From Haloferax marinisediminis (GTDB lineage Archaea; Halobacteriota; Halobacteria; Halobacteriales; Haloferacaceae): a DNA stretch of 64,000 nt. A program made the translations under genes and the position numbers. Position 1 is the stretch's first letter; every line of letters begins with the position of its first letter. Below are positions 8,523-16,875 of this stretch, one piece after another. The stretch covers positions 2,418,001-2,482,000 of the forward strand of contig NZ_WKJP01000001.1 of the NCBI RefSeq assembly GCF_009674585.1. Direction: 5' to 3'. A model generated the notes under the pieces. That model searched no databases. It was not told where the DNA came from and was given only the letters and a program-made list of their open reading frames with translations.

Positions 8523-8572
8523 CTGTCAACCAATCACAACGTTCTTATTCGACCGCGGGGTCGTTTGAAACG

Positions 8573-9133
8573 ATGCGCCCTCCACATACGCGCATCGTCT
8601 TTTTCGGTGTCCTCCTACTGGTGGCACCCGCGAGCATCGTCGCTAGCGATGGCGGGACCGCCATCGACCACCAAGGTGACGAAATCATCATCGGCGCCGC
8701 CACCGACCAACGTATCGAAGGGACGACGCCGTTCGAGTCGGGGACTATCATCGGTGTCCGTGTCAAGTCAGTCGGAGAGACACATCCGTTCCTCGTGTCG
8801 AAGGCCGTCAAGGTCGGAGAGAACGGGTCGTTCGACGTCGTCTTCGACCTGTCCGAGTTAGCGCCGTTACAGGGTGGCCCGATTCACGTCGAAGTCCGCC
8901 ACAACGAGTCCACGATTCACGAACTCGACGGCGTCCTCGTGACGAAGAACATGCCTGCGGAGTCGACACTCACCTACGCGCCACCGACTGACGGGACCAC
9001 GTCGCCACCGTCGACGACGACGGCGACCACCACTACACCCGACGATTCTTCCTCGGGAATCGACGTGCCAGGGTTCGGTATCGTCGCTGGTCTCGTCGCA
9101 CTCGGCAGTGTGATACTCCTCACACGTCGGTGA
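8573..9133 (+). CDS. Secreted, surface-anchored protein with PGF-CTERM tail
   Basis: 186 residues. The N-terminus is a Sec-type signal (about residues 8-24, FFGVLLLVAPASIVAS). The central 110 residues are beta-rich, with repeated Gly/Asp/Val patterns, and resemble the BGTF-type surface domains seen in haloarchaeal S-layer-associated proteins. A Thr/Ser/Pro-rich linker (about 140-160) suggests glycosylation. The C-terminus has a PGF motif, a hydrophobic helix and two final arginines (VPGFGIVAGLVALGS...RR), the sorting signal processed by archaeosortase A. It is transcribed from its own region after the dap operon. The biological role is unknown. Confidence 0.75.
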   Translation: MRPPHTRIVFFGVLLLVAPASIVASDGGTAIDHQGDEIIIGAATDQRIEGTTPFESGTIIGVRVKSVGETHPFLVSKAVKVGENGSFDVVFDLSELAPLQGGPIHVEVRHNESTIHELDGVLVTKNMPAESTLTYAPPTDGTTSPPSTTTATTTTPDDSSSGIDVPGFGIVAGLVALGSVILLTRR

Positions 9134-9281
9134 CCACGAGAGACGACCACTCGCGAACTCGATTCGACCGACTACGCCAGAACTAGCACGGCCGACCATT
9201 CACAGAATCCAGACGACCGACCACGCCCGCGCTCCGCGACGGAACGCAACGCCCTTTTTCCACCCCGCCTATCGTCGGCGT

Positions 9282-9977
9282 ATGTACGAGGCGGTCTACG
9301 CACATCCGGACGGCGAGAGCACGGCAAGTCGCGTCGCACTCGCCGCCGCGAGGTACGGGTACGACGGTGTCGTCGTTCGCGGCATCGACGCGAACCCAGA
9401 CTACGACCGCCTCCGTGAGGAACTCGACGTCGACCTCGTCGAAGCGGTCGAAATCGACGCTCCCGGCCCGGAACACGCGAGCGGTGCAGTCGGCAACTAC
9501 CGACCACAGTGCGAACTCGTCATCATCCGTGGAGGGACGAACGCGCTCAATCGGTTCGCCGTCGAACAAGACCGAGTGGACGTGCTCGCGCGCCCGATGG
9601 ACGGCCGAGGCAACTTCAACCACGTGTTGGCGAAAGCGGCCCGGGACAACGGCGTTCGCGTCGAATTCGACTTCGGCCCGGTCCTCCGAACCGACGGGGG
9701 AACGCGCGTGCAGGCGCTCTCTGACCTCCGAAAACTCCGCGAACTCGTCGAGTATTACGACGTTCCGTACGTCGTCTCTGGCGGCCCACACTCACACCTC
9801 GAACTCCGTGCGCCGCGCGAGTTAGCCGGACTCGGCGAAGTCATCGGGTTCGACCGCGAACAGGTTCTGGATGGCCTCCGCGAGTGGGGCCGTCTCGCCG
9901 AGCGAAACCGCGAGCGGATGTCCGAGTCGTTCATTGCCCCGGGCGTCAAACGAGGCCGATATGAAGAAGACGATTGA
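9282..9977 (+). CDS. rnp3: RNase P protein component 3 (Rpp30 homologue)
   Basis: 231 residues, matching archaeal Rpp30, a TIM-barrel protein that supports RNase P RNA in tRNA 5' maturation. Recognisable segments are the N-terminal MYEAVYAHPDGESTASRVA, the barrel strand motif NALNRFAVEQDRVDVLARP, the VEFDFGPVL segment and PYVVSGGPHSHLELRAPREL near the C-terminus. The context is decisive: rnp2, the partner of the Pop5 class, lies two genes downstream, and the proteasome alpha gene follows. The methyltransferase gene begins 17 bases before its stop, so translation is probably coupled. Confidence 0.9.
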   Translation: MYEAVYAHPDGESTASRVALAAARYGYDGVVVRGIDANPDYDRLREELDVDLVEAVEIDAPGPEHASGAVGNYRPQCELVIIRGGTNALNRFAVEQDRVDVLARPMDGRGNFNHVLAKAARDNGVRVEFDFGPVLRTDGGTRVQALSDLRKLRELVEYYDVPYVVSGGPHSHLELRAPRELAGLGEVIGFDREQVLDGLREWGRLAERNRERMSESFIAPGVKRGRYEEDD

Positions 9978-10596
9978 GGAGCACGCCGCCCGGTTTTCTG
10001 AAGTCGCCCCCGAGTACGACGAAAGCCAGGATAGCGAAGAGTACCGTGCGTGTGTCTCACTCGTCGTCCACTACGCTGACCCGTCGCCGGACGACGTCGT
10101 CCTCGATTTGGGCACGGGAACCGGCGCAATCGCCCTCGCCCTCGCACCGGACGCGAAGCACGTCGTCGGGCGTGATATCAGCGAGGGAATGCTCGAACAG
10201 GCACGGACCAAAGCCGCAGAAGTCGGCATCGAGAACGTCGATTTCGACATCGGACGGTTTCGTGAGCCAAACGTGCCAGCAGACCGTGAGATAGACGTGG
10301 TCGTCTCCAACTTCGCCATGCACCACCTCTCGGACGACGAAAAACGCGAGGCAATCCAGGTCATCGCCGACCTCGAACCCCGACGGTTCGTCCTCGGTGA
10401 CGTGATGTTCTTCGGCGAACCCGACCCAGACGAACCCTTCTACACACCCGAAGTCGACGACCCGTCGACCGTCGGCTTCCTCGCCGACGCACTCACTGAC
10501 GCTGGATTCGTCCTGACCGCCGTCGAATCGGTACACGAACAGGTCGGCGTGCTCGTTGCCGAGCGCGCCCCACTCGGGGGCGAGGAGACGCAATGA
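9961..10596 (+). CDS. Class I SAM-dependent methyltransferase between the RNase P protein genes
   Basis: 211 residues from ATG at 9961 (MKKTIEEHAARFSEVAPEYD). The SAM-binding motif I is VLDLGTGTGAIALALAP (about 45-61), followed by acidic motif II VVGRDIS, and the post-motif segment VVVSNFAMHHLSDDEK resembles UbiE/Methyltransf_25 proteins. It overlaps rnp3 by 17 bases and rnp2 by four, so all three are probably one transcript. Substrate unknown. The setting makes an RNA- or translation-related target plausible, but the motif style is more common among small-molecule methyltransferases. No RNA-binding extension is visible. Confidence 0.8.
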   Translation: MKKTIEEHAARFSEVAPEYDESQDSEEYRACVSLVVHYADPSPDDVVLDLGTGTGAIALALAPDAKHVVGRDISEGMLEQARTKAAEVGIENVDFDIGRFREPNVPADREIDVVVSNFAMHHLSDDEKREAIQVIADLEPRRFVLGDVMFFGEPDPDEPFYTPEVDDPSTVGFLADALTDAGFVLTAVESVHEQVGVLVAERAPLGGEETQ

Positions 10597-11072
10597 AACA
10601 CCTCCCGAAACACCTCCGACCGCGGTGGCGATATCTCGCCGTCGAGATAGAGACGTGGCCCGACGCGAACCTCAGTCGCGGCACGTTCCAGCGCGAACTG
10701 TGGTACGCCGCACAGAACCTCTTCGGCGACGCTGGGAGCGCGGACGCCGACTTGACCGTCCTCGGATTCGACTTCGCCGACAGCATCGCCGAGACGATAA
10801 TTCGGGTCCGACGAGGGTACGTCGACGACGGACGTGCTGCACTCGCCTGTATCGACACGATTGGAGACGACCCTGTCGGGGTGAGAGTGCGAGGCGTCTC
10901 CGGGACGGTACGTGCCTGTTCGGAAAGGTATTTACACGGCCGGGCCGGAATTTCTGAGGAGAGAGACGTCGTGTTCGAGAACGAATCCCGGACTGCCGTC
11001 GTCCGCAACTCCCTCTTGGACGTTCGCGGTCCGGACGGGTTCACGGGCGCGACGCAACTCGATTTCGAGTGA
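10593..11072 (+). CDS. rnp2: RNase P protein component 2 (Pop5/Rpp14 homologue)
   Basis: 159 residues, starting MKHLPKHLRPRWRYLAVEIE, the typical Rnp2 N-terminus. Archaeal Pop5 forms a heterotetramer with Rpp30 and activates the catalytic domain of RNase P RNA. A ferredoxin-like alpha/beta pattern spans about 12-120, including ERYLHGRAGISEERDVVFEN. The start ATG overlaps the upstream methyltransferase stop by four bases. The gene ends six bases before psmA, so RNase P and proteasome genes are likely co-transcribed, an arrangement seen in many archaea. Confidence 0.88.
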   Translation: MKHLPKHLRPRWRYLAVEIETWPDANLSRGTFQRELWYAAQNLFGDAGSADADLTVLGFDFADSIAETIIRVRRGYVDDGRAALACIDTIGDDPVGVRVRGVSGTVRACSERYLHGRAGISEERDVVFENESRTAVVRNSLLDVRGPDGFTGATQLDFE

Positions 11073-11078
11073 TACTCT

Positions 11079-11837
11079 ATGCAGGGACAAGCGCAACAAC
11101 AGGCGTACGACCGCGGGATTACTATCTTCTCGCCGGATGGTCGACTCTATCAGGTCGAATACGCTCGTGAGGCCGTCAAGCGCGGCACCGCGAGCATCGG
11201 TGTGCGAACGTCCGAGGGCGTCGTCCTCGCGGCGGACAAGCGTTCTCGCTCGCCACTGATGGAACCGACGAGCGTCGAGAAGATTCACAAGGCGGACGAC
11301 CACATCGGTATCGCGAGCGCCGGCCACGTCGCCGACGCCCGCCAACTCATCGACTTCGCCCGCCGCCAGTCGCAGGTCAACCGCCTCCGCTACGGCGAAC
11401 CGATCGGTATCGAGACGCTGACCAAGGAAGTCACCGACCACATCCAGCAGTACACGCAGGTCGGCGGTGCCCGTCCGTTCGGTGTGGCCCTCCTCATCGG
11501 CGGCGTCGAAAACGGCACCCCGCGCCTCTACGAGACGGACCCCTCGGGGACGCCCTACGAGTGGAAGGCCGTCGCAATCGGTGCCGACCGCGGCGACCAC
11601 CAAGAACATCTCGAAGAGAACTACCGCGACGACCTGACCCTCGAAGAGGGAATCGCGCTGGCGCTCGAAGCCATCGCCTCCACCAACGAGGAAGGAACCT
11701 CGCCCGACGGCGTCGACGTGGCGACCATCTCGGCTGAGACCGAACGCTTCGTCGAGCTGTCGAACGAGGAGATCGAAGAACACCTCGCCGCCAACGACCT
11801 GCTGGCGTCCGAGGACGACGAAACGTCCGAAGAGTAG
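11079..11837 (+). CDS. psmA: 20S proteasome alpha subunit
   Basis: 252 residues. The proteasome alpha-type signature lies at about residues 10-29 (YDRGITIFSPDGRLYQVEYA), followed by REAVKRGTASIGVR and AADKRS. The seven-subunit alpha rings gate substrate entry; they carry no catalytic N-terminal threonine, and none is present here. The C-terminus is an acidic tail (SEDDETSEE), common in haloarchaea. The gene is six bases downstream of rnp2. Haloarchaea can hold two alpha genes; this one resembles alpha1, but the paralogue cannot be settled from this window. Confidence 0.95.
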   Translation: MQGQAQQQAYDRGITIFSPDGRLYQVEYAREAVKRGTASIGVRTSEGVVLAADKRSRSPLMEPTSVEKIHKADDHIGIASAGHVADARQLIDFARRQSQVNRLRYGEPIGIETLTKEVTDHIQQYTQVGGARPFGVALLIGGVENGTPRLYETDPSGTPYEWKAVAIGADRGDHQEHLEENYRDDLTLEEGIALALEAIASTNEEGTSPDGVDVATISAETERFVELSNEEIEEHLAANDLLASEDDETSEE

Positions 11838-11979
11838 ACCGCATCCCGCGGTTTCGCGTATTCTTCTTCGAACCGACACCACCGTCGTCACTGGCGAGTC
11901 TACACAGAGATACGTCGGCAAAAGTCCCGAATCCGACAGTTGGTCGGGTCAGCGGTCGAATCTCGGTCGGGCTGGGTGG

Positions 11980-12333
11980 TTAGTATTCCTCGTAGGCGAG
12001 GTTCATCAGCCACTGCGAGAAGGCGTTACTGTTCGCGTTTATCTCTTCTTCGCCGATGAACGGCGAGAGCATGTCGCCGGCCATGAGCATCGAGAACTGC
12101 AGGTCGCGGGCGGCGGGTTCGAGATAGTAGGTGGTGTGACCGTTGTAGACGGCCTGACTCCGCTTGATGAGTTCGAGAGACTCCAGAACTTCCGCGATAC
12201 GGCTTCCCTTGCGGGAGGAGATGTCGAGTTCTTTCCAGAAGTCACTCTGATGGATGCCGCCCGACTCGCGGATGAGTTCGAGTCCCGCGCGCTCATCGGA
12301 AGAAAGGTCGGCTTCGGCTTCGCTCGCGCTCAT
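11980..12333 (-). CDS. Winged helix-turn-helix transcriptional regulator
   Basis: 117 residues from ATG at 12333 (MSASEAEADLSSDERAGLEL). The open frame continues 54 codons further, but that part runs through the promoter region toward the next gene. A winged HTH spans about 15-75: GIHQSDFWKELDISSRKGSRIAEVLESLELI, then the wing with YNGHTTYYLEP. The C-terminal portion (FIGEEEINANSNAFSQWLM) may mediate dimerisation. It resembles the Lrs14/MarR-like small archaeal regulators. The target is unknown. It lies 25 bases downstream of the NRDE gene on the same strand, so the two may be one transcript. Confidence 0.75.
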   Translation of the reverse strand: MSASEAEADLSSDERAGLELIRESGGIHQSDFWKELDISSRKGSRIAEVLESLELIKRSQAVYNGHTTYYLEPAARDLQFSMLMAGDMLSPFIGEEEINANSNAFSQWLMNLAYEEY

Positions 12334-12358
12334 ACAACCTACACGTCGGGCGAGTGGT

Positions 12359-13111
12359 TTAACGGTGACGTTCGACCCGTTCGAAGCCAGTCTGACACGG
12401 CGAACCCTCAGCAAATTCGTACGAAGTCTCTTCGGTTCCAACGGTGATGAGCGACGACGAACGGGTGCCGAACCGACCCTCTGGGTCGTGGACACAGACG
12501 CCGAAGTCGTGGTCGCCGAGGGCGTCGGCCGCCCGTTTTCTCCACGCTACCATCGACTCGCTCGGCTCAGGTTGGAGTGCTTCCCAGAGACGGCGGGCGT
12601 TGTCGGCCTGCTGTTCGCCTCGCTCGGGACGCATCGCCGGGACGAACCACGAGTCGTGCGTGCCGACGTTCACGACGACGTGGACGCCGGGGTCGAAGTT
12701 CCGAACCGAGAGGCTCCCGTCCCACTCGAAGTACAGCGCCGCGTTCTCGTCGGCGATGACGAGGTTGAACCCGTCGTAGGTGTGGTCGTCCACCGAGTGT
12801 TCGACGAACCGAGCGGCGTCTTCGGCCGTCTCGTGGCGCAAGGCATCGCGGACGAGGTGACCGCGCGAGCGCTCGCCGCCGCCATCGACCTCGACCCACC
12901 GATTGGTGATGCCGACGAAGACGCCAGCGTCGTTGTAGCCGACCCACGTGCCACCCGCCTCAGAGTCGCGCGGGGCGACTATCGCCGGGCCGTCGCCGTT
13001 CTCCCATCGCTGTGGGGGTTCGGCAGGCCTGTCGAGGAGTTCGTCGCGGTTGGCGGCGACGACGACGGGTGCAGCTTCGAACACCTGCCACGCGAGGATG
13101 AGTGTGCACAC
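12359..13111 (-). CDS. NRDE (TANGO2-like) family protein
   Basis: 250 residues from a GTG at 13111. I prefer this start because it puts a cysteine at position 2 (M-C-T-L-I-L-A-W), the invariant N-terminus of the family; the upstream ATG would bury that cysteine. The name-giving motif is VAANRDELLDRPAEPP near residue 20, followed by GGTWVGYNDAGVFVGITNR. The fold resembles N-terminal-nucleophile hydrolases, and the TANGO2 branch has been linked to haem or lipid handling, but the reaction is not established. The downstream regulator on the same strand is 25 bases away. Confidence 0.85.
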   Translation of the reverse strand: MCTLILAWQVFEAAPVVVAANRDELLDRPAEPPQRWENGDGPAIVAPRDSEAGGTWVGYNDAGVFVGITNRWVEVDGGGERSRGHLVRDALRHETAEDAARFVEHSVDDHTYDGFNLVIADENAALYFEWDGSLSVRNFDPGVHVVVNVGTHDSWFVPAMRPERGEQQADNARRLWEALQPEPSESMVAWRKRAADALGDHDFGVCVHDPEGRFGTRSSSLITVGTEETSYEFAEGSPCQTGFERVERHR

Positions 13112-13174
13112 GAGTGTGGATAGGAATCCCCTGGGCAAAAATGCGTGTCTCGGTAGTGGTGTGCTGCGCGCAGT

Positions 13175-13672
13175 TCAGACCTCGGTTTCGTCGAATTCGA
13201 TTGCATCGTCCGAGATGATGATGGTGAGTCCGTTACTGTCCGGTTGCGGTCCGAACGACTGCGATGCCGATGGCCCATCCACGACACACACCGACACGCG
13301 GTGTTCCAAGTCCATCGTCGGAACATCTTCGAACACTGCTCCCGACTCGGGGTTCTCCGGTGAGTACGGTTTCACACGCGGCCCGAGTTCGAGTCGTCTC
13401 CCGAACACAGGAGTTTGCTCGTCCGATGGCGTCACGACCACGTCTACTATGATTGCCTCTTCGCGGTGATTGAGGACAGTCAGGTCGTTCGCGACCCACA
13501 GGCCCAACTCCGGAGCCTCTGTGGATTCCGCAGTCGTCTTCTCTTCGCTGGTGGGTGACGCTGTCGTCGGGGACACATTGGTCTGGGACCGCTGTTCCGC
13601 ACACCCTGCGATGGTGCCAACTGAGAGGGCACCTGCTCGTTTGATGAACCATCGACGAGGGTGACGTGGCAT
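13175..13672 (-). CDS. Tat-type lipoprotein of unknown function
   Basis: 165 residues. The N-terminus MPRHPRRWFIKRAGALSVGT carries a twin-arginine motif, a hydrophobic stretch and the lipobox IAGC (Cys24), so it is probably exported folded and lipid-anchored. A Thr/Ser/Pro/Glu-rich linker follows (about 25-55), then a small beta-rich domain with LTVLNHREEAIIVDVVVTP and HRVSVCVVDGPS. The pattern recalls other haloarchaeal lipoproteins with immunoglobulin-like or halocyanin-associated domains, but no family is recognised. It stands alone between the NRDE gene and the FolC-FolP gene. Confidence 0.7.
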   Translation of the reverse strand: MPRHPRRWFIKRAGALSVGTIAGCAEQRSQTNVSPTTASPTSEEKTTAESTEAPELGLWVANDLTVLNHREEAIIVDVVVTPSDEQTPVFGRRLELGPRVKPYSPENPESGAVFEDVPTMDLEHRVSVCVVDGPSASQSFGPQPDSNGLTIIISDDAIEFDETEV

Positions 13673-13714
13673 ATGCGCGATGACTCGCTATCGTGTCAAA
13701 AGAATAGCTGCTGA

Positions 13715-16162
13715 CTACTCGTCGTCTTCGAACCGACCCGGGTCGCGCGACGCCAGCGCGACGTTCACGGCGGCGACGTTCTCCGGCACGTCGTGGACGC
13801 GGACGATATCTGCGCCGCGGTCCGCAGCGATAGTCGTCCCGGCGATGGTCGCCGCGAGGTTGTCACCGGTCTGCTCGCCGACGAGCGAGAACATCGACTT
13901 GTGCGAGTGCCCGACGAGGATGGGACAGCCAAGCGCGCTGAGCTCGTCGATGCGACCGAGGAGTTCGAAGTTCTCCGCTTTCGACTTGCCGAAGCCGAGG
14001 CCGGGGTCGACGATGATGTTGTGTCGCGGGATACCCGCTTTCTCTGCGAGGAGCACGCGTTCTGTGAGTTCTCCGATGACGTCTTCGACCACGTCGTCGT
14101 AGTCGATGTTCTTGTCTGGAATCACCGGCGCGTCGATGCTGTGCATCACGATGACTGGGACGTCGCGTTCGGCCGCGAGGAAGCGCATCTCGGGGTCTTC
14201 GAGGCCGGTCACGTCGTTGAGGATGTCCGCGCCCGCGTCGAGGGCCGCCTCGGCGACGGCGGCTTTCCGGGTGTCGACCGAGACGAGCGCGTCGAGGTCC
14301 GAAATCGCCTCGATGACCGGCGTGACGCGACGAATCTCCTCGTCGATGGGGACTTCCTCGGCACCCGGTCGGGTGCTCTCGCCGCCGACGTCGATGATGT
14401 CGACGCCTGCATCGACCATCGCCTGCGCCTGCGAGACGGCGTCGTCGATGTCGTAGAACTGCCCGCCGTCGTGGAAACTGTCCGGGGTGACGTTCAGGAT
14501 TCCCATGACGGCGGTGCCGTCTTCCCACGGATAGCCGTGGTGCTCGGCGTCGCCGTCGAGTCCGACACTCGTTCGAATCTCGTCGGCGAGTTCCAAGAGA
14601 GCGTACGGCCGGTCCCGAAGGTTCGTGGTGAGGCGCTCGAACTGGTTCAGCGTCGCCATCATGACAACGTCGACGAGTTCGCCACCCGACTCGTGTCCGG
14701 AGACGGCGCACGTGCCACCGATGGCGAGCAGTTCTTCGCGAAGAACCTCCGCTTGGCGACCCTGGACGCGTGTCCGAACAGTCCGGAAGACGCCTCGGTC
14801 GGCGCCGCCTGCGCTGGTCGTCGAAACGTGTGCTCGGGCGAGCGTCTCGCGAGCGTCGTCGAGTGTTCGATTGGTCTTCGGCACCATCGCGCGCGTCCAC
14901 GTCGTCCGTGCTTCAGCGACGACGAACAGCGACCCGACGACGAGGACGCAGTCGTCCACGTGGGCGTGTCTCAGAGCCTTCGTCAGTGCAGATGGCACTG
15001 CACTCCCCGTGTGGACGTCGTCGATTCCAGACCGCTCGAAGACGGCAGCGAGAATCTCGGGGTCTTCGGCCCGGGAGATATCCGCCTGACACGTGACGAC
15101 CGAGGTGACTTCGGGGAGTGCATCGACCATCTCGCGGTGGTCTTTGTCGTGCATCGCGCCGTAGACGAGGTGCAAATCGTCGTAGTCGAACTCGTCGAGA
15201 ACCGTCGCGAGTTGTGCACACGCGTCCGGGTTGTGGGCACCGTCGAGGACGACCATCGGGTCGGTCGACATGACTTCGAACCGTCCCGGCCAGTGGGCAT
15301 TTCGCAGGCCGCGGTGAATCGCGTCGGTGGCGATGTCTGGGTTGACCTGTCGGGCCAACGCGACGGCGATACCGGCGTTACGTGCCTGATAGGCGCCCAG
15401 AAGTGGGATTCGGAGGTCGAGGTGCTCGTCGTCGGTTTCGACGGTGACGGCCGCTTCTTGATGGTTCACACGGCCGCCGTAGGCAGTACGAACGTCGGCG
15501 TCCGAACCGATTTCGTCGACGGTCAGCACGTCACCGACTTCGTCACGGATGACGTCCAGTGCCTCGCCAGTCGCGCCGGTCACGAGCGGCGCGTCTGCGG
15601 GGGCGACTGCTGCTTTCGTCCGAGCAATCTCTTCGATGGTGTCGCCGAGAACTGCCGTGTGTTCGAGCGAGACGTTGGTGACTGCGCTGGCGATGGGGTC
15701 GACGGCGCTCGTCGCGTCGAGTTCGCCGCCCATCCCGACTTCGAGGACTGCAACGTCGACGTCGGCCTGTTCGAAGTACCAGATACCGAGTGCCGTCATC
15801 GTCTCGAAGAAGGTGAGTGGTTCGCCATCGGCGGCGCGGTCGACGAGGTACGGTTTGGCTTCGGCGACGAACGCCGACAGCGCGGACTCGGGTATCTTCC
15901 GGCCATCGACGCGGATACGCTCGCGGATATCGTCGAAGTGTGGTGACGTGTAGAGACCGACGCTCTGCCCTGCTTCGCGGAGCATCGATTCGAGCATCCG
16001 GGCGGTGCTTCCCTTTCCGTTCGACCCTGCAACCTGCACGAACGAGACGCCCTCGTGGGGGTCGCCGAGGTGAGAGAGTAACCGCTGAATCGACTCGGTC
16101 CCCGGCTTGACTTGGAAGCGCCGGAGGTCGAAAAGGAAGTTCACCGCCTCGTGGTACTCCAT
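13715..16162 (-). CDS. Fused dihydrofolate/folylpolyglutamate synthase (FolC) - dihydropteroate synthase (FolP)
   Basis: 815 residues from ATG at 16162 (MEYHEAVNFLFDLRR). FolC (about 1-420) adds glutamate to folate: the P-loop GSNGKGST is at 46-53, with FETMTALGIWYF and VLEVGMGGELDATS also visible. A linker of about 120 residues with TRVQGRQAEVL follows. FolP (about 552-815) makes dihydropteroate: NVTPDSF, GGESTRPGA, SVDTRKA, NDVTG, DPGLGFGKS and a final GHSHKSMF loop, where family enzymes usually have Ser-Arg-Lys. FolC-FolP fusions are known in haloarchaea and have been studied in Haloferax volcanii. Both active sites look intact. A UspA terminator overlaps its promoter. Confidence 0.93.
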   Translation of the reverse strand: MEYHEAVNFLFDLRRFQVKPGTESIQRLLSHLGDPHEGVSFVQVAGSNGKGSTARMLESMLREAGQSVGLYTSPHFDDIRERIRVDGRKIPESALSAFVAEAKPYLVDRAADGEPLTFFETMTALGIWYFEQADVDVAVLEVGMGGELDATSAVDPIASAVTNVSLEHTAVLGDTIEEIARTKAAVAPADAPLVTGATGEALDVIRDEVGDVLTVDEIGSDADVRTAYGGRVNHQEAAVTVETDDEHLDLRIPLLGAYQARNAGIAVALARQVNPDIATDAIHRGLRNAHWPGRFEVMSTDPMVVLDGAHNPDACAQLATVLDEFDYDDLHLVYGAMHDKDHREMVDALPEVTSVVTCQADISRAEDPEILAAVFERSGIDDVHTGSAVPSALTKALRHAHVDDCVLVVGSLFVVAEARTTWTRAMVPKTNRTLDDARETLARAHVSTTSAGGADRGVFRTVRTRVQGRQAEVLREELLAIGGTCAVSGHESGGELVDVVMMATLNQFERLTTNLRDRPYALLELADEIRTSVGLDGDAEHHGYPWEDGTAVMGILNVTPDSFHDGGQFYDIDDAVSQAQAMVDAGVDIIDVGGESTRPGAEEVPIDEEIRRVTPVIEAISDLDALVSVDTRKAAVAEAALDAGADILNDVTGLEDPEMRFLAAERDVPVIVMHSIDAPVIPDKNIDYDDVVEDVIGELTERVLLAEKAGIPRHNIIVDPGLGFGKSKAENFELLGRIDELSALGCPILVGHSHKSMFSLVGEQTGDNLAATIAGTTIAADRGADIVRVHDVPENVAAVNVALASRDPGRFEDDE

Positions 16163-16166
16163 ACGC

Positions 16167-16211
16167 AAAAAACCCGCACGGTGGGCTTAGGCCTAACGCT
16201 CCGTGCCCACC
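16167..16211 (-). terminator. Hairpin plus T-run terminating uspA, at the folC-folP start
   Basis: On the minus strand a GGTGGGC/GCCCACC stem (arms 16205-16211 and 16180-16186) is followed by a run of six T at 16172-16167. It lies directly downstream of the uspA stop and within five bases of the folC-folP start codon, so terminator and promoter functions are compressed into about 60 bases. Confidence 0.5.
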
Positions 16212-16224
16212 GGTCCGTCCCGCG

Positions 16225-16653
16225 TTACTCGTCGATGTGGACGACGAGAACCGGGCGCTTCGCGTTCTCGACGACGCGCTCTGTGACACTGCCGAGCGAG
16301 GTGAGTTTGTCGCGGCCGGTCCGACCGTGGGTCCCCATCACGACGACGTCGATGTCGTGTTCCTCGGCGTACTCGAGGATGATTCGGTGCGGGACACCCT
16401 CTCGGACCGCCGTGGTCGTCTCACACTTGCCCCTGCACTCGTCAGCACACTGCTCGACGGCCTCGATGGCCTCGTCGCGGAGGGACTGAATGACCGCATC
16501 CTGCTGGTCGCCACCGGCGGCGAGATAGACCCGCTGGTCGACGACCGAGAGGATGTGAACCGTCGAGGTGGACTTGGCGAGTTCGAGCGCGTGCTCGATT
16601 GCTTGCATCGTTCCCGGGCTACCGTCGGTTGGTACCAGAATATCCTCGTACAT
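16225..16653 (-). CDS. Universal stress protein UspA family
   Basis: 142 residues from ATG at 16653 (MYEDILVPTDGS); an in-frame ATG two codons upstream is possible. The single Usp domain has the N-terminal DILVPTDGS nucleotide-binding start and the ATP-type signature GTHGRTGRDKLTSLGSVTER (about 109-128), matching G-2x-G-9x-G-S/T. Haloarchaea carry many Usp paralogues and the individual roles are mostly unknown. Monocistronic: upstream lies the purNH terminator region and downstream a strong hairpin. Confidence 0.88.
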   Translation of the reverse strand: MYEDILVPTDGSPGTMQAIEHALELAKSTSTVHILSVVDQRVYLAAGGDQQDAVIQSLRDEAIEAVEQCADECRGKCETTTAVREGVPHRIILEYAEEHDIDVVVMGTHGRTGRDKLTSLGSVTERVVENAKRPVLVVHIDE

Positions 16654-16781
16654 GCCCATGTGTTCGCCTCGCCGACACTTGAAGCATCCCGTTGGTTTTA
16701 GAAATTGGGAACGGTCGGATGGGTGGTGTGGTTGCGGATGGACGGAGGCTGGCTTTAGAAGAGGGTGGGTGTGTGGACTGG

Positions 16782-16849
16782 CTTTAGGAACTCGCTCGCA
16801 CTGCTCGCTCGTTCCTAAAGTCGCGTGAGACTCGCTTCGCTCGTCTCAC
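16782..16849. terminator. Two stem-loops downstream of purNH
   Basis: Stem 1 pairs CTTTAGGAAC (16782-16791) with GTTCCTAAAG (16811-16820), ten perfect pairs around a CTCGCTCGC-rich loop. Stem 2 pairs GTGAGAC (16825-16831) with GTCTCAC (16843-16849) around TCGCTTCGCTC. Both lie between the purNH stop (16876, minus strand) and the uspA start, so they probably end the purNH transcript. Similar TCGCTTCGCTCG hairpins recur after the gene at 24437-25390. Confidence 0.5.
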
Positions 16850-16875
16850 TGACTTCCGTCACTCCTTCGCTCCGC

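Noticed and set aside
13793-15946. 717-codon plus-strand ORF
   Set aside because: It lies antisense to the FolC-FolP gene, and its translation lacks any recognisable motif. Long open antisense frames are common in high-GC haloarchaeal DNA.
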